Positions 45,263 to 53,646 of a stretch of 64,000 nt of DNA are shown in pieces (position 1 is the stretch's first letter; the number at the start of each line of letters is the position of its first letter). The translations under genes were made by a program, and so were the position numbers. Origin of the DNA: Microbacterium arborescens (GTDB lineage: Bacteria; Actinomycetota; Actinomycetes; Actinomycetales; Microbacteriaceae); contig QNUV01000021.1 in the NCBI GenBank assembly GCA_003339645.1, forward strand, positions 1,178,001 through 1,242,000, given 5' to 3'. Below the pieces are notes generated by a model. It did no database searches. It was not told the origin of the DNA and saw only the letters and a program-made list of their open reading frames with translations.

Positions 45263-45325
45263 ACCGAAACTGTACCGATACCAGGTTCGGTGTCAATACA
45301 GGTTTTGTCGCACGCGCCCTAAGAT
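45263..45325. promoter_or_regulatory. Divergent promoter/operator of the MFS exporter and TetR
   Basis: Minus strand: -35 TTGACA (45291-45296), 16-bp spacer, -10 TACAGT (45269-45274). Plus strand: -10 TAAGAT (45320-45325), 7 nt before the tetR ATG. The dyad ACCGA-N8-TCGGT lies inside the minus-strand spacer, where a bound TetR would block the exporter promoter. Confidence 0.75.
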
Positions 45326-45332
45326 CGACGTC

Positions 45333-45953
45333 ATGACCGAGACCGCGCCGCTGGGGCGCCGCGAGCGCAAGAAGGCGGCCACGCGCAAACGGATCTCGGA
45401 TGTCGCGACGGTGATGTTCCTCGAGCGGGGGTTTGACAACGTCAGCATCCGCGAGATCGCCGACGCCGCCGACGTCTCACCGACGACCGTCTTCGCGCAC
45501 TTCAGCCAGAAGGAGGCGCTGGTCTTCGACGAGGATGACGAGCAGCGCGAGCGTCTCGTCGCGGCGGTGCGTGAGCGTCCCGCCGGGACCTCGATCGCCG
45601 GCGCCATCCGCGCCTACTACGAGCGGGAGATCCGCTCGGGCGCCGCCGAGCACGGCGACGACGTGGCCCGCCGTTTCATGGAGTTCCTCAACGCCACGCC
45701 CGCGCTGCGGGACTATGCCGCGCGTATGTGGCTGCGGCACGAGGATGCGCTCGCCGAGGCGGTGGCGGCCGAGCTCGGTGAGGAGCGGCCCGACCCCCAC
45801 GTCCGGGCGTTCGCGAGGTTCGTGCTCCAGATCCAGACGATGGTCAACGAGAGCGACGATCCCGAGGCGACGCTCGACGCCGGGTTCGCCGTGCTCGAGA
45901 ACGGCTGGGCGGCCGTCGAGCATCGTGTCGAGCATCGTGGAGCGGGGCGATGA
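45333..45953 (+). CDS. TetR-family regulator
   Basis: 206-aa repressor. The N-terminal helix-turn-helix is RKRISDVATVMFLERGFDNVSIREIADAADVSPTTVFAHF. The C-terminal domain has no recognised ligand signature. It is divergent from the MFS exporter and most likely controls it. Its stop overlaps the start of the GntR gene (ATGA), so the two regulators are co-translated, linking exporter control with acid-sugar catabolism regulation. Confidence 0.9.
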   Translation: MTETAPLGRRERKKAATRKRISDVATVMFLERGFDNVSIREIADAADVSPTTVFAHFSQKEALVFDEDDEQRERLVAAVRERPAGTSIAGAIRAYYEREIRSGAAEHGDDVARRFMEFLNATPALRDYAARMWLRHEDALAEAVAAELGEERPDPHVRAFARFVLQIQTMVNESDDPEATLDAGFAVLENGWAAVEHRVEHRGAGR

Positions 45954-46651
45954 GTCGCCGCAAGTCGCTCGTCAACACCGTGGCCGACGATCTGCTCGAC
46001 GGCATCATCGCCGGTCGGTTCGCGCCGGGCGGCGCCCTGCCGACCGAGGCCGAGATCGGTGCGGAGTTCGACGTCAGCCGGGTGACGGTGCGCGAGGCGC
46101 TGCGCACCCTGTCGGCTCGCGGCATCGTCCGCGTGGTCTCGGGTGTGGGGTCACGGGTCGCGCCGGTCGAGGAGTGGCGGTCCGTTTCCGACGCGCTCCG
46201 GTTCCGGGCGGCGCACGGCGACGACACCCTGGTGGCGGAGCAGCTCATCTCGACGCGTCGGGTCATCGAATGCGAGGCGGCGGCCCTGGCCGCGCCCCTC
46301 ATCGACGACGCCGCCTTGGGGGAGTGCGCGGCGTGCGTCGACGAGATGGTCGCGGCCGCGGCCGCGGGAGACGTCGATCGCTTCGTCGACGCCGACCTGC
46401 GCTTCCACGCCGGGATCCTCGGCGCCTCGGGCAACCTGTTCCTCGGCGTTCTCCTCGCACCCCTCACCGAAGTGCTCGCCGAGCGACGCGCGCAGACGTC
46501 GCGGGTGCCCGAGATCCAGGAGCACGCGATCGCGGAGCACCGGGGCATCGTCGACGCGTTGCGCACCCGCGATCCGGATGCCGCACGGGCGGCGATGGAT
46601 CACCACCTGCAGCAGACGCTCGACGACTTCCGCCGCTACGTGGCCGGCTGA
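45950..46651 (+). CDS. FadR-type GntR regulator
   Basis: 233-aa regulator with a GntR winged helix (NTVADDLLDGIIAGRFAPGGALPTEAEIGAEFDVSRVTVREALRTL) and an FCD effector domain whose metal-binding residues appear in DADLRFHAGIL and AEHRGIVDAL. Effectors of this class are carboxylic acids, fitting control of the acid-sugar genes downstream. The dyad at 46973-46992 before the kinase gene is a good match for a FadR-type site. Confidence 0.9.
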   Translation: MSRRKSLVNTVADDLLDGIIAGRFAPGGALPTEAEIGAEFDVSRVTVREALRTLSARGIVRVVSGVGSRVAPVEEWRSVSDALRFRAAHGDDTLVAEQLISTRRVIECEAAALAAPLIDDAALGECAACVDEMVAAAAAGDVDRFVDADLRFHAGILGASGNLFLGVLLAPLTEVLAERRAQTSRVPEIQEHAIAEHRGIVDALRTRDPDAARAAMDHHLQQTLDDFRRYVAG

Positions 46652-46676
46652 GCCGGGCTCACGCCGAATCCGGCTC
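46650..46676. terminator. Bidirectional terminator between the GntR gene and the small acidic protein
   Basis: Arms GAGCCGG and CCGGCTC, 13-nt loop, overlapping the ends of both convergent genes. Confidence 0.5.
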
Positions 46677-46847
46677 GTCGTCGTCGAGGGGTACCTCGTG
46701 GCTCTGCTCCCAGACGTCGGCCTCGTCGGCCTCGGTCGACGGTGCGGGGATCTCCGGCGCCGCGCCGGCGTCGGTCGTCGGCTGCTTCTGCTCCTCGGCA
46801 TCCGCTACGGGAACCTCAGGGCCGTGCTCGCGCTCGATCTCAGACAT
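46659..46847 (-). CDS. Small acidic protein of unknown function
   Basis: 62 aa, very rich in Glu, Asp, Pro and Ala (MSEIEREHGPEVPVADAEEQ...), with no predicted fold. AGGAGACAG lies just upstream of the ATG at 46847. It resembles the disordered heads of other small actinobacterial proteins, including the start of the DUF3072 gene in this window. Confidence 0.6.
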   Translation of the reverse strand: MSEIEREHGPEVPVADAEEQKQPTTDAGAAPEIPAPSTEADEADVWEQSHEVPLDDDEPDSA

Positions 46848-46972
46848 GACTGTCTCCTCTCGTTCCTGCGGTCGGGCAACCATCTCATGCCAGCGTGCGG
46901 TTCCGGCGGGCGCGGATGCAACCCCCGCGACGCGGCGAGTGCCGGTTGACGGCGAGGATGCCGGTGCTGCAT

Positions 46973-46992
46973 GCTGTCATACATCTGACAGC
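46973..46992. promoter_or_regulatory. GntR/FadR-type operator of the acid-sugar genes
   Basis: Perfect inverted repeat GCTGTCA-TACATC-TGACAGC, 32 bp before the kinase start. A -35-like TTGACG lies at 46946. Size and TGTCA/TGACA half sites fit FCD-type GntR proteins; the gene for one is 320 bp upstream. Confidence 0.7.
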
Positions 46993-47023
46993 TGCCCGAC
47001 TCGCTCGACGACGAGGAGATCCC

Positions 47024-48478
47024 ATGGCGCCCACCGCCCCTCTGCCCGACCTGCCGGAGGCGTCGCGACCCGACCTGGGACTCCTCGCGGCCCGAGTGGC
47101 CGAGAGCGGGCGCGTCTTCGTCGTCCTCGACGACGACCCGACCGGGACGCAATCGGTCGCCGATCTGCCCGTCCTCGGGGCGTGGGATGTCGCCGACCTC
47201 GCCTGGGCGCTGTCATCGGGGGCACCCGCGGTATACGTGCTGACCAATTCGCGCAGCCTCGCGCCGGCCGACGCCGAGCGCATCAACCGCGAGGTCGTGC
47301 GCGCGGCTCTCGCGGCGGCCGAGACCGCCGGCGTCCGCGTCGATTTCGTCAGCCGCAGCGACTCGACGCTCCGCGGGCATTTCCCTCTCGAACCGGACAC
47401 GATCGCCCACGAGATCGCCCGGTCGGGCTCGCCTGCGCCGACGAACGTCGTCGTGGTGCCCGCCTTCCCGGATGCCGGACGCATCACGGTGCGCGGTGTG
47501 CACGGCATCCTGTCGGACGAGGGCTTCACCCCGATCGGCGAGACGGAGTTCGCCCGTGACTCCACGTTCGGCTTCCGCTCGTCGCGGCTTGCGGACTGGG
47601 TGGCGGAGAAGACCGACGGCGCGATCGCCGCCGCCGATGTCGTCGAGGTGACCGTCGACCACCTCCGGGCGGGAGTCGCCGCGGTCGCCGCCGTGCTGCG
47701 CGCCGCACCGGCTGGTGCGCCGATCGTCGTCGACGCCGTCGTGGAGGAGGACCTCGTGGAGCTGGCCCTCGGGCTCGAAGCGGTCGAGGCGGAGGGCCGC
47801 TCGTTCGTCTACCGGGTGGGGCCGCCGTTCGTACGCGCGCGCATCGGTCAGCGACGGCGGCCGCCCGTCGATGTCGCCGAGCTCGGCGTCGATCGCGCGG
47901 CGCGCGGCGGGCTGGTCGTCGTGGGGTCGCACGTCGGCCTGACGAGCCGTCAGCTCGCGGACCTCGTTCGTCACCGTCCCCTCGAAGCCGTCGTCGAGCT
48001 CGACGTGCCGCGGCTGCTCGATCCCGCGCAGCGCGCCGCCGAGCTCGATCGAGCCGGGGCGACCATCGCGACGGCTCTGCTGCGCGGCGACGTCGTGCTC
48101 CATACGAGCCGGACCCTCGTGCGAACCGACGACCCCGACGAGAGCCTCGACATCTCGCGCCGCGTCTCGGAAGCCGTCGTCGAGGTCGTCCGCGGGGTCG
48201 TCGCGGGGGTCACGCCCCGCTTCGTCATCGCGAAGGGCGGCATCACCTCCTCCGACGTGGCCACGCGGGGGCTCGAGATCCGCCGAGCCCGCGTGCGCGG
48301 CTCGCTCTTCCCCGGGATCGTGTCGGTCTGGGAGGCCGCCGACGGCCCGGCATCCGGAATCCCCTACATCGTCTTCGCCGGGAACGTCGGCGACGACGGT
48401 TCGCTGACCGCCGCGGTCGAACGGCTCTCCCTGACCCCCGCACATCCCGCTCGAGACCGAGGAGAACCGCAGGAATGA
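47024..48478 (+). CDS. Four-carbon acid sugar kinase family protein (OtnK/DtnK, DUF1537)
   Basis: 484-aa kinase of the group phosphorylating 3-oxo-tetronate, erythronate or threonate. N-terminal motif VVLDDDPTGTQSV (substrate-binding Asp cluster), then SRSDSTLRGHFPLEP; the C-terminal nucleotide-binding domain has VIAKGGITSSDVATRGL and FPGIVSVWEA with FAGNVGD. ATG 47024 is preceded by ACGAGGAG. The dehydrogenase gene overlaps its end (ATGA). The matching aldolase/decarboxylase is not in the window. Confidence 0.9.
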   Translation: MAPTAPLPDLPEASRPDLGLLAARVAESGRVFVVLDDDPTGTQSVADLPVLGAWDVADLAWALSSGAPAVYVLTNSRSLAPADAERINREVVRAALAAAETAGVRVDFVSRSDSTLRGHFPLEPDTIAHEIARSGSPAPTNVVVVPAFPDAGRITVRGVHGILSDEGFTPIGETEFARDSTFGFRSSRLADWVAEKTDGAIAAADVVEVTVDHLRAGVAAVAAVLRAAPAGAPIVVDAVVEEDLVELALGLEAVEAEGRSFVYRVGPPFVRARIGQRRRPPVDVAELGVDRAARGGLVVVGSHVGLTSRQLADLVRHRPLEAVVELDVPRLLDPAQRAAELDRAGATIATALLRGDVVLHTSRTLVRTDDPDESLDISRRVSEAVVEVVRGVVAGVTPRFVIAKGGITSSDVATRGLEIRRARVRGSLFPGIVSVWEAADGPASGIPYIVFAGNVGDDGSLTAAVERLSLTPAHPARDRGEPQE

Positions 48479-49371
48479 ACGAGAACCCGAGCGTCGCCGT
48501 CCTGGGACTGGGGGCGATGGGCCTGCCGATGGCCGAGCGTCTCGCAGAGACCTTCACCGTCCGCGGCTTCGACATCGCCCCCGCCCGGCTCGGGCTGGCC
48601 GCCGAGGCCGGGATCGCCCCTGCTGGTTCCGCCGCCGAGGCCGCCACGGGCGCGCAGGTCGTCCTGGTGGCGGTGCGTGACTCCGCGCAGCTCGCGGATG
48701 TCCTGTTCGGGGATGCCGGCATCGCCGACTCTCTCGCGGAGGGGGCGGTCGTCGTCCTCACGAGCACCGTCGGAACCGAGGGCGTCGCGGATGTCGCGGT
48801 CTCGCTCGCGCAACGGGGCATCGGTCTCGTCGATGCCCCGCTGAGCGGTGGTCCGGCCCGGGCGAGGGAGGGCGATCTGCTGATCGTCGTCGGGGCGCAC
48901 CCCGCCGCCCTCGCCGTCGCGAGGCCCGTCCTGGAGGTGCTCGCGTCGACCCTCACGATCGTCGGGGAGCGGGCGGGTGATGGTCAGGCGCTGAAGACCG
49001 TCAATCAGCTGCTGTGCGGCGTGCACATCGCGGCCGCCGCCGAAGCGCTCGCGCTCGCCGACCGGCTCGGGCTCGACCTCGACCGGACGCTGGAGGCGCT
49101 GCAGGCGGGCGCCGCGGCGTCGTTCATGCTCGGAAACCGCGGCCCGCGCATGCTGCAGGCCTGGGACGACGAGGGCGCCGAGGTGCTGAGCCGCCTCGAC
49201 ATCTTCGTCAAGGACATGGGTATCGTCGGGGCCGCGACGCGGCGCGCGGGCCTCCCGGCGCCGCTGGCGGCGGCCGCCGAGCAGAGCTACCTGCTCGCGC
49301 AGGCCCAGGGCCTGGGTGAGAGCGACGACTCCTCCGTGATCCGCATCTCCGCCCCCGCGCGCCGCACCTGA
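48475..49371 (+). CDS. 3-hydroxyacid-type dehydrogenase, L-threonate/D-erythronate dehydrogenase-like
   Basis: 298-aa NAD-dependent dehydrogenase of the beta-hydroxyacid family. The nucleotide fold opens VAVLGLGAMGLPMAERL; the substrate motif VDAPLSGGPARAREGDL and the catalytic Lys in GDGQALKTVNQLL are intact. Paired with a DUF1537 kinase, it should oxidise a four-carbon sugar acid to the 2- or 3-oxo acid that the kinase then phosphorylates. The two are translationally coupled. Confidence 0.9.
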   Translation: MNENPSVAVLGLGAMGLPMAERLAETFTVRGFDIAPARLGLAAEAGIAPAGSAAEAATGAQVVLVAVRDSAQLADVLFGDAGIADSLAEGAVVVLTSTVGTEGVADVAVSLAQRGIGLVDAPLSGGPARAREGDLLIVVGAHPAALAVARPVLEVLASTLTIVGERAGDGQALKTVNQLLCGVHIAAAAEALALADRLGLDLDRTLEALQAGAAASFMLGNRGPRMLQAWDDEGAEVLSRLDIFVKDMGIVGAATRRAGLPAPLAAAAEQSYLLAQAQGLGESDDSSVIRISAPARRT

Positions 49372-49453
49372 GCTCCGATCTTGCGGATTCCTTGAGGTTG
49401 CTCGGTAGGCGCGTTGCGCATTCCTTGCGGTGCGTCGCCGAAGATCGAAGAAC

Positions 49454-49498
49454 ACCCGGCCACGGGGACGCTGCCCGAACGGCGTCACCGGGCCGGGT
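49454..49498 (+). terminator. Terminator after the acid-sugar operon
   Basis: ACCCGGCC / GGCCGGGT with an inner GACGC / GCGTC stem, followed by TCTCTCGTT. About 80 bp after the dehydrogenase stop; just before it are two imperfect direct repeats around ATTCCTTG. Confidence 0.6.
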
Positions 49499-49571
49499 TC
49501 TCTCGTTGAGGGCTTTTCGCGGAACGCGCAAGTGCCTCGGCTTCTCGGGACGGTCGGCATAGCGTCGAGGC

Positions 49572-49970
49572 ATGACCGACCAGAGCATCCCCACTCCCGA
49601 CGAGCCGACTTTCCCGGCGCCCGCCGAACCGACCGTCCCCGTACCCACGGAACCGACCGCGCCGGCGCCCGGTGAGCCGTCGGCCCCGACCCCGCCCGCC
49701 TCGGCCGCGTCTGCAGCCGACAGCCTCGGCGGCGCCGACACCCCGGACAGCGCCGACACGCTGGGCGGAACCGACGGCGGTGGCCAGGGGTCGCCCGTGA
49801 AGGATCCCGAGAACTGGGTCACCGGCGACGAGCCCATGACGGGGCCGCAGCGGAGCTACCTCGACACCCTCGCTCGCGAGGCCGGCGAGGAACTCCCCGG
49901 CAACCTCACCAAGGCCGAGGCCTCGGAGCAGATCGACCGTCTGCAGGACGCGACCGGCCGCGGCGAGTGA
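49572..49970 (+). CDS. DUF3072 protein
   Basis: 132 aa. The first ~75 residues are a Pro/Thr/Glu/Ala/Ser-rich disordered stretch with repeated PxxPT(E/A)PT steps; the folded C-terminus is DPENWVTGDEPMTGPQRSYLDTLAREAGEEL..LTKAEASEQIDRLQ, the DUF3072 domain. Function unknown. TAGCGT lies 6 nt before the ATG (leaderless). It converges with the BLUF gene with no gap. Confidence 0.85.
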   Translation: MTDQSIPTPDEPTFPAPAEPTVPVPTEPTAPAPGEPSAPTPPASAASAADSLGGADTPDSADTLGGTDGGGQGSPVKDPENWVTGDEPMTGPQRSYLDTLAREAGEELPGNLTKAEASEQIDRLQDATGRGE

Positions 49971-50441
49971 CTACGACCCGGCCGCCGTGTCCCGCGGCGG
50001 CCGGGACGATCGCACACGGAACCACAGGCTCAGCTCTCGGGCGGCGCGCAACGTCGCACTCGGGTCGTCCGAGCCCTCGAGGTCGTCGAAGGTGTCGCGG
50101 AACCCCGCGGGGGCGTCGCCGGTCGTCTCCGCGATCGGCTGATAGCCCATCGTCCACTCGCGGAACTCGCGCTGGGCGATGGGTTGCTCGATGAGCACCC
50201 GCATGTCGAAGTGACGTGGGTCCCGGTCGATCGTGGCGAGGAGCTCGCGCACCGTCCGCTCGGGGCCCTCGAGCACCTGGACGAACCGGCCGCCGCGGTA
50301 CAGCAGCATCCCGGTCAGGTCTCGCGCCGCGTTCGATGCGCGGCTCTGCGCCAGGAGCTCGGCGAGATCGTCGTCGCCGAACGGGGTGCGTGCGTTGCTG
50401 GTGTAGAGGACCGACAGCAGGTCGTCGGAGTTCGAGGTCAT
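49971..50441 (-). CDS. BLUF-domain blue-light sensor
   Basis: 156-aa FAD-binding photoreceptor that is essentially a lone BLUF domain. The key residues are present: Tyr in LLSVLYTSNA, Asn in NAARDLTGMLLY, Gln in GGRFVQVLEGP, and the Trp/Met loop FREWTMGY. The tail beyond ~residue 100 has no output domain, so it should signal by protein contact. Its ATG overlaps the end of a small gene, which itself overlaps a DUF6804 gene: a tight three-gene operon. Confidence 0.93.
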   Translation of the reverse strand: MTSNSDDLLSVLYTSNARTPFGDDDLAELLAQSRASNAARDLTGMLLYRGGRFVQVLEGPERTVRELLATIDRDPRHFDMRVLIEQPIAQREFREWTMGYQPIAETTGDAPAGFRDTFDDLEGSDDPSATLRAARELSLWFRVRSSRPPRDTAAGS

Positions 50442-50680
50442 CGGATCTCCCGGAGTTCGATGGGCGGCGTCTCGTCGGGGGTGTCGGGGGTCACGCGGGC
50501 AGCGAGCGCGCGCATGGCCGCGGTCAGGTCGACGAAGGCCCCGGCGCAGGCGGACCGGGAGTCGTAGGCGAGATACCGCCCGTCGGGCTGGCGGTCGATG
50601 TAGCCGACGAACTCGCCGGTGCGGCTCCCGACGTGGAAGCCGTCCTCGACGCGGGCCCAGACGATTCCGGTTCCGGTCAT
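50438..50680 (-). CDS. Small protein of unknown function in the BLUF operon
   Basis: 80 aa with a compact beta start (IVWARVEDGFHVGSRTGEFVGYIDRQPDGRYLAYDSRS) and a helical end (AFVDLTAAMRALAARV). No family recognised. It overlaps both neighbours by 4 bp (ATGA at both ends), so a partner role to the BLUF protein is plausible. Confidence 0.75.
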   Translation of the reverse strand: MTGTGIVWARVEDGFHVGSRTGEFVGYIDRQPDGRYLAYDSRSACAGAFVDLTAAMRALAARVTPDTPDETPPIELREIR

Positions 50681-51033
50681 CGGGCGGCCTGCGCGCGGGG
50701 CACCCATACGAGGGTGCCGGCGGCGATGAACGTCGCTGCGCCGATGACGTGGGCGGCCAGCCAGACCGGCTGGTCGAGCGAGAACGGATACACCGGGTTC
50801 CACAGCACCGCGATCGCCGCCATCGGGACGGCCCACCACCACTGTCGCGCCTGGATCGCGAACCACGCGATGATCAAAGCCAGGATCGCCGCGATGAACG
50901 AGATCACGATCGCGAACTCCCCGCCGATGAGCGGGATGCCGGCCACGAGGGCGGCGGCCCCCAGGATGCCGGGTGCGAGCGCGTTGCGCTGCCGCTGCGG
51001 CGGCTCGACGGGGCGGGAGGATCTGGATGCCAT
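50677..51033 (-). CDS. DUF6804 membrane protein
   Basis: 118-aa protein with four hydrophobic segments (LGAAALVAGIPL, FAIVISFIAAILALIIAWFAI, WWWAVPMAAIAVLW, WLAAHVIGAATFIAAGTL), matching the actinobacterial DUF6804 pattern with WNPVYPF between the last two. Function unknown. First gene of the BLUF operon. Confidence 0.8.
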   Translation of the reverse strand: MASRSSRPVEPPQRQRNALAPGILGAAALVAGIPLIGGEFAIVISFIAAILALIIAWFAIQARQWWWAVPMAAIAVLWNPVYPFSLDQPVWLAAHVIGAATFIAAGTLVWVPRAQAAR

Positions 51034-51092
51034 GCGGACGTTTCTCTCGGGACGGATGCCGCGGCGCTGCGCGACCGTTCGATCGTACGAGT

Positions 51093-52322
51093 TCAGCGTG
51101 CGGCGACGGCGGCGCTTGACGCGGCGGTCGAATCGGTCATGGGTGTGCCGGAGCCGGTCATGACCGGGACCGGGTCGGAGAGGAGGGCGGCGAACGCGGT
51201 CTCGGCGGCGCCCACGAGGAGCCGGTCGTCGCCCAGCTCCGCCGTGCGCATGAGCGGTGCGTGGCCGGAGATCGTCTGTCGCGCGACCGCCTCGGCGAAC
51301 GCGTCGACGTCGCTCTCGACGAGCGGGGCGAGGAAGCCGCCGAGCACGACCACGGCCGGATCGAGGACGTTGACCGCGCTCGCGACGGCGGAGGCGAGGA
51401 TGCGGCGCTGCCGCTGCACCTCGGCTCGGGCGGCGGGGTTCGCGGCGCCGTGGACGGCCGCGCGCAGCTCGGCGCCGTCCGCGCCGGGGAGCCCCAGCGA
51501 GGCGATCAGGCGGTGCTGGCTGACCTCGTCCTCGAGTGCGGCGTGCTCGCCGGAGCGGCGGTCGGCAGCGTCCTCGACGATCGCGGGATTGTGTCCGAAC
51601 TCGCCGGCGAGACCGCGTGCGCCCCCGACCAGGGCGCCTCCGACGACGAGCCCGCCGCCGATGCCGCTCGCGCCGCCGTTGAGATAGATCACGTCCGCGA
51701 CACCTCGCGCGGCGCCGAAGAGGTACTCGGCGTGCGCGCCGTAGGACGCGTCGTTGCCGACGGTCGTCGGGGTTCGCGTCGCGGCCGACACGAGGTCGGC
51801 GAGCGGCGCGTCCGTCCAGCGCAGGTGCGGGGCATGCACGACGAGGCCCGCGGCCGGCTCGACGAGACCGGGGACGGCGACGCCGATCCCGATGACCGTC
51901 GTCGTGGCGAGCGGCCCCGAGCGCCATTCCTCGATGGTCTCCGCGACGAGCGAGGCGAGCTCCTGCGGCGTGATGAGGCTGGTCGTGACGGCGCGCCGAC
52001 GGGCGTGCACGCGGCGGTCGAGTCCGACCGCCGCGAGTGTCACGGCGTCGACCTCGGGGTTCACGGCGACGGCGACGACGTCGGGGCGCGCGGTGATGAC
52101 GGGGGAGGGGCGGCCGATGCGTCCCTCGGCGGCGCCGGCGGTCTCGGTGACGAGGCCGAGGCGAGCGAGCTCCGCCGTGAGCGCGCCGATGGTCGAGCGG
52201 TTGAGTCCCAGCTCGGCGGTGAGGGCGGCGCGCGAGATCGGGCCGTCGCGATGCACGGCGACGAGCATCCGGGCGAGATTCACACGCCGGACGAGTTCGG
52301 CGGTTCCCGGCGCGACACTCAC
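51093..52322 (-). CDS. xylR: ROK-family transcriptional regulator (XylR type)
   Basis: 409-aa xylose-responsive repressor. The N-terminal winged helix has PISRAALTAELGLNRSTIGALTAELARLGLV; the ROK sugar-binding domain follows with GIGVAVPGLV and NGGASGIGGGLVVGG. The zinc-binding cysteine cluster that follows GH in most ROK proteins is missing: the stretch after EFGHN reads PAIVEDAADRRSGEHAALED without Cys. It is divergent from xylA and should bind the GTTTGT dyad in the gap. Confidence 0.9.
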   Translation of the reverse strand: MSVAPGTAELVRRVNLARMLVAVHRDGPISRAALTAELGLNRSTIGALTAELARLGLVTETAGAAEGRIGRPSPVITARPDVVAVAVNPEVDAVTLAAVGLDRRVHARRRAVTTSLITPQELASLVAETIEEWRSGPLATTTVIGIGVAVPGLVEPAAGLVVHAPHLRWTDAPLADLVSAATRTPTTVGNDASYGAHAEYLFGAARGVADVIYLNGGASGIGGGLVVGGALVGGARGLAGEFGHNPAIVEDAADRRSGEHAALEDEVSQHRLIASLGLPGADGAELRAAVHGAANPAARAEVQRQRRILASAVASAVNVLDPAVVVLGGFLAPLVESDVDAFAEAVARQTISGHAPLMRTAELGDDRLLVGAAETAFAALLSDPVPVMTGSGTPMTDSTAASSAAVAAR

Positions 52323-52344
52323 GGGATCAGCCTACGAGAACACA

Positions 52345-52378
52345 GTTTGTTGACGTAATAGACAAACCGACTTACGCT
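52345..52378 (+). promoter_or_regulatory. xylA promoter with overlapping XylR operator
   Basis: Operator GTTTGT-N11-ACAAAC (52345-52367). Promoter -35 TTGACG (52350-52355), 17-bp spacer, -10 TACGCT (52373-52378). The operator covers the -35, so bound XylR would block transcription. Confidence 0.8.
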
Positions 52379-52410
52379 GAGGTCGCAGCAATCGAAGCGA
52401 AGGAGCACGC

Positions 52411-53598
52411 ATGCGCACCCCGACCCCGGCCGACAAGTTCACGTTCGGCCTCTGGACCATCGGCTACAACGGCACCGACCCGTTCGGCGGTCCGACCCGG
52501 CCGCCCCTCGACGTCGTCCACGCGGTCGAGAAGCTCGCCGAGCTCGGGGCCGCGGGACTGACGTTCCACGACGACGACCTCTTCGCGTTCGGATCGAGCG
52601 AGAGCGAGCGCCAGACGCAGATCGACCGCCTCAAGGGCGCGCTCGCCGACACCGGGCTGACCGTGCCGATGGTGACCACCAACCTCTTCAGCGCGCCGGT
52701 CTTCAAGGACGGCGGGTTCACCTCGAACGACCGCGCGGTGCGGCGCTTCGCGATCCGCAAGGCGCTGCGTCAGATCGACCTGGGCGCCGAGCTCGGCGCC
52801 GAGACCTTCGTCATGTGGGGCGGCCGCGAGGGCGCCGAGTACGACTCCGCGAAGGACGTCCGTCAGGCGCTGGAGCGCTACCGCGAGGCGGTGAACTTCC
52901 TCGGCGACTACGTCGTCGAGAAGGGGTACAACCTGCGTTTCGCGATCGAGCCGAAGCCGAACGAGCCGCGCGGCGACATCCTGCTTCCGACCGTCGGTCA
53001 CGCCCTCGCCTTCATCGAGTCGCTCGAGCGCCCCGAGCTCGTCGGACTGAACCCCGAGGTCGGGCACGAGCAGATGGCGGGCCTGAACTTCGCGGCCGGC
53101 ATCGCACAGGCCCTGTACCACGGCAAGCTCTTCCACATCGACCTCAACGGCCAGCGCGGCATCAAGTACGACCAGGACCTCGTGTTCGGACACGGCGACC
53201 TGCACAACGCCTTCGCGCTCGTCGACCTGCTCGAGAACGGCGGCCCGAACGGCGGACCGGCCTATGACGGCCCCCGCCACTTCGACTACAAGCCGAGCCG
53301 CACCGAGGACGAGACCGGCGTCTGGGACTCCGCCGCCGCGAACATGCGCACTTACCTGCTGCTCAAGGAGCGGGCCGCGGCGTTCCGCGCCGACCCGGAG
53401 GTGCAGGAGGCGCTCGAGGCGGCCCGCGTTCCCGAGCTCGCCCAGCCGACGTTCGGCGAGGGGGAGAGCTACGACGACTTCGTCGGCGACCGCTCCGCCT
53501 ACGAGGACTTCGACGCCGACGCGTACCTCGGGGGCAAGGGCTTCGGATTCGTCCGTCTGCAGCAGCTCGCGACCGAGCACCTGCTCGGCGCACGCTGA
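52411..53598 (+). CDS. xylA: Xylose isomerase
   Basis: 395-aa TIM-barrel enzyme converting D-xylose to D-xylulose, of the shorter actinobacterial class I. Catalytic and metal sites visible: GLTFHDDDL (His ~54), [33 protein letters not shown] and HIDLNGQRG. Start ATG has GCGAAGGAGCACGC upstream. It leads the xylAB operon under XylR. Confidence 0.98.
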   Translation: MRTPTPADKFTFGLWTIGYNGTDPFGGPTRPPLDVVHAVEKLAELGAAGLTFHDDDLFAFGSSESERQTQIDRLKGALADTGLTVPMVTTNLFSAPVFKDGGFTSNDRAVRRFAIRKALRQIDLGAELGAETFVMWGGREGAEYDSAKDVRQALERYREAVNFLGDYVVEKGYNLRFAIEPKPNEPRGDILLPTVGHALAFIESLERPELVGLNPEVGHEQMAGLNFAAGIAQALYHGKLFHIDLNGQRGIKYDQDLVFGHGDLHNAFALVDLLENGGPNGGPAYDGPRHFDYKPSRTEDETGVWDSAAANMRTYLLLKERAAAFRADPEVQEALEAARVPELAQPTFGEGESYDDFVGDRSAYEDFDADAYLGGKGFGFVRLQQLATEHLLGAR

Positions 53599-53646
53599 CA
53601 CCGGCGCCGCGAGAAGCCCCGTAACGCGAGAGAAGAGGATGCCGGC

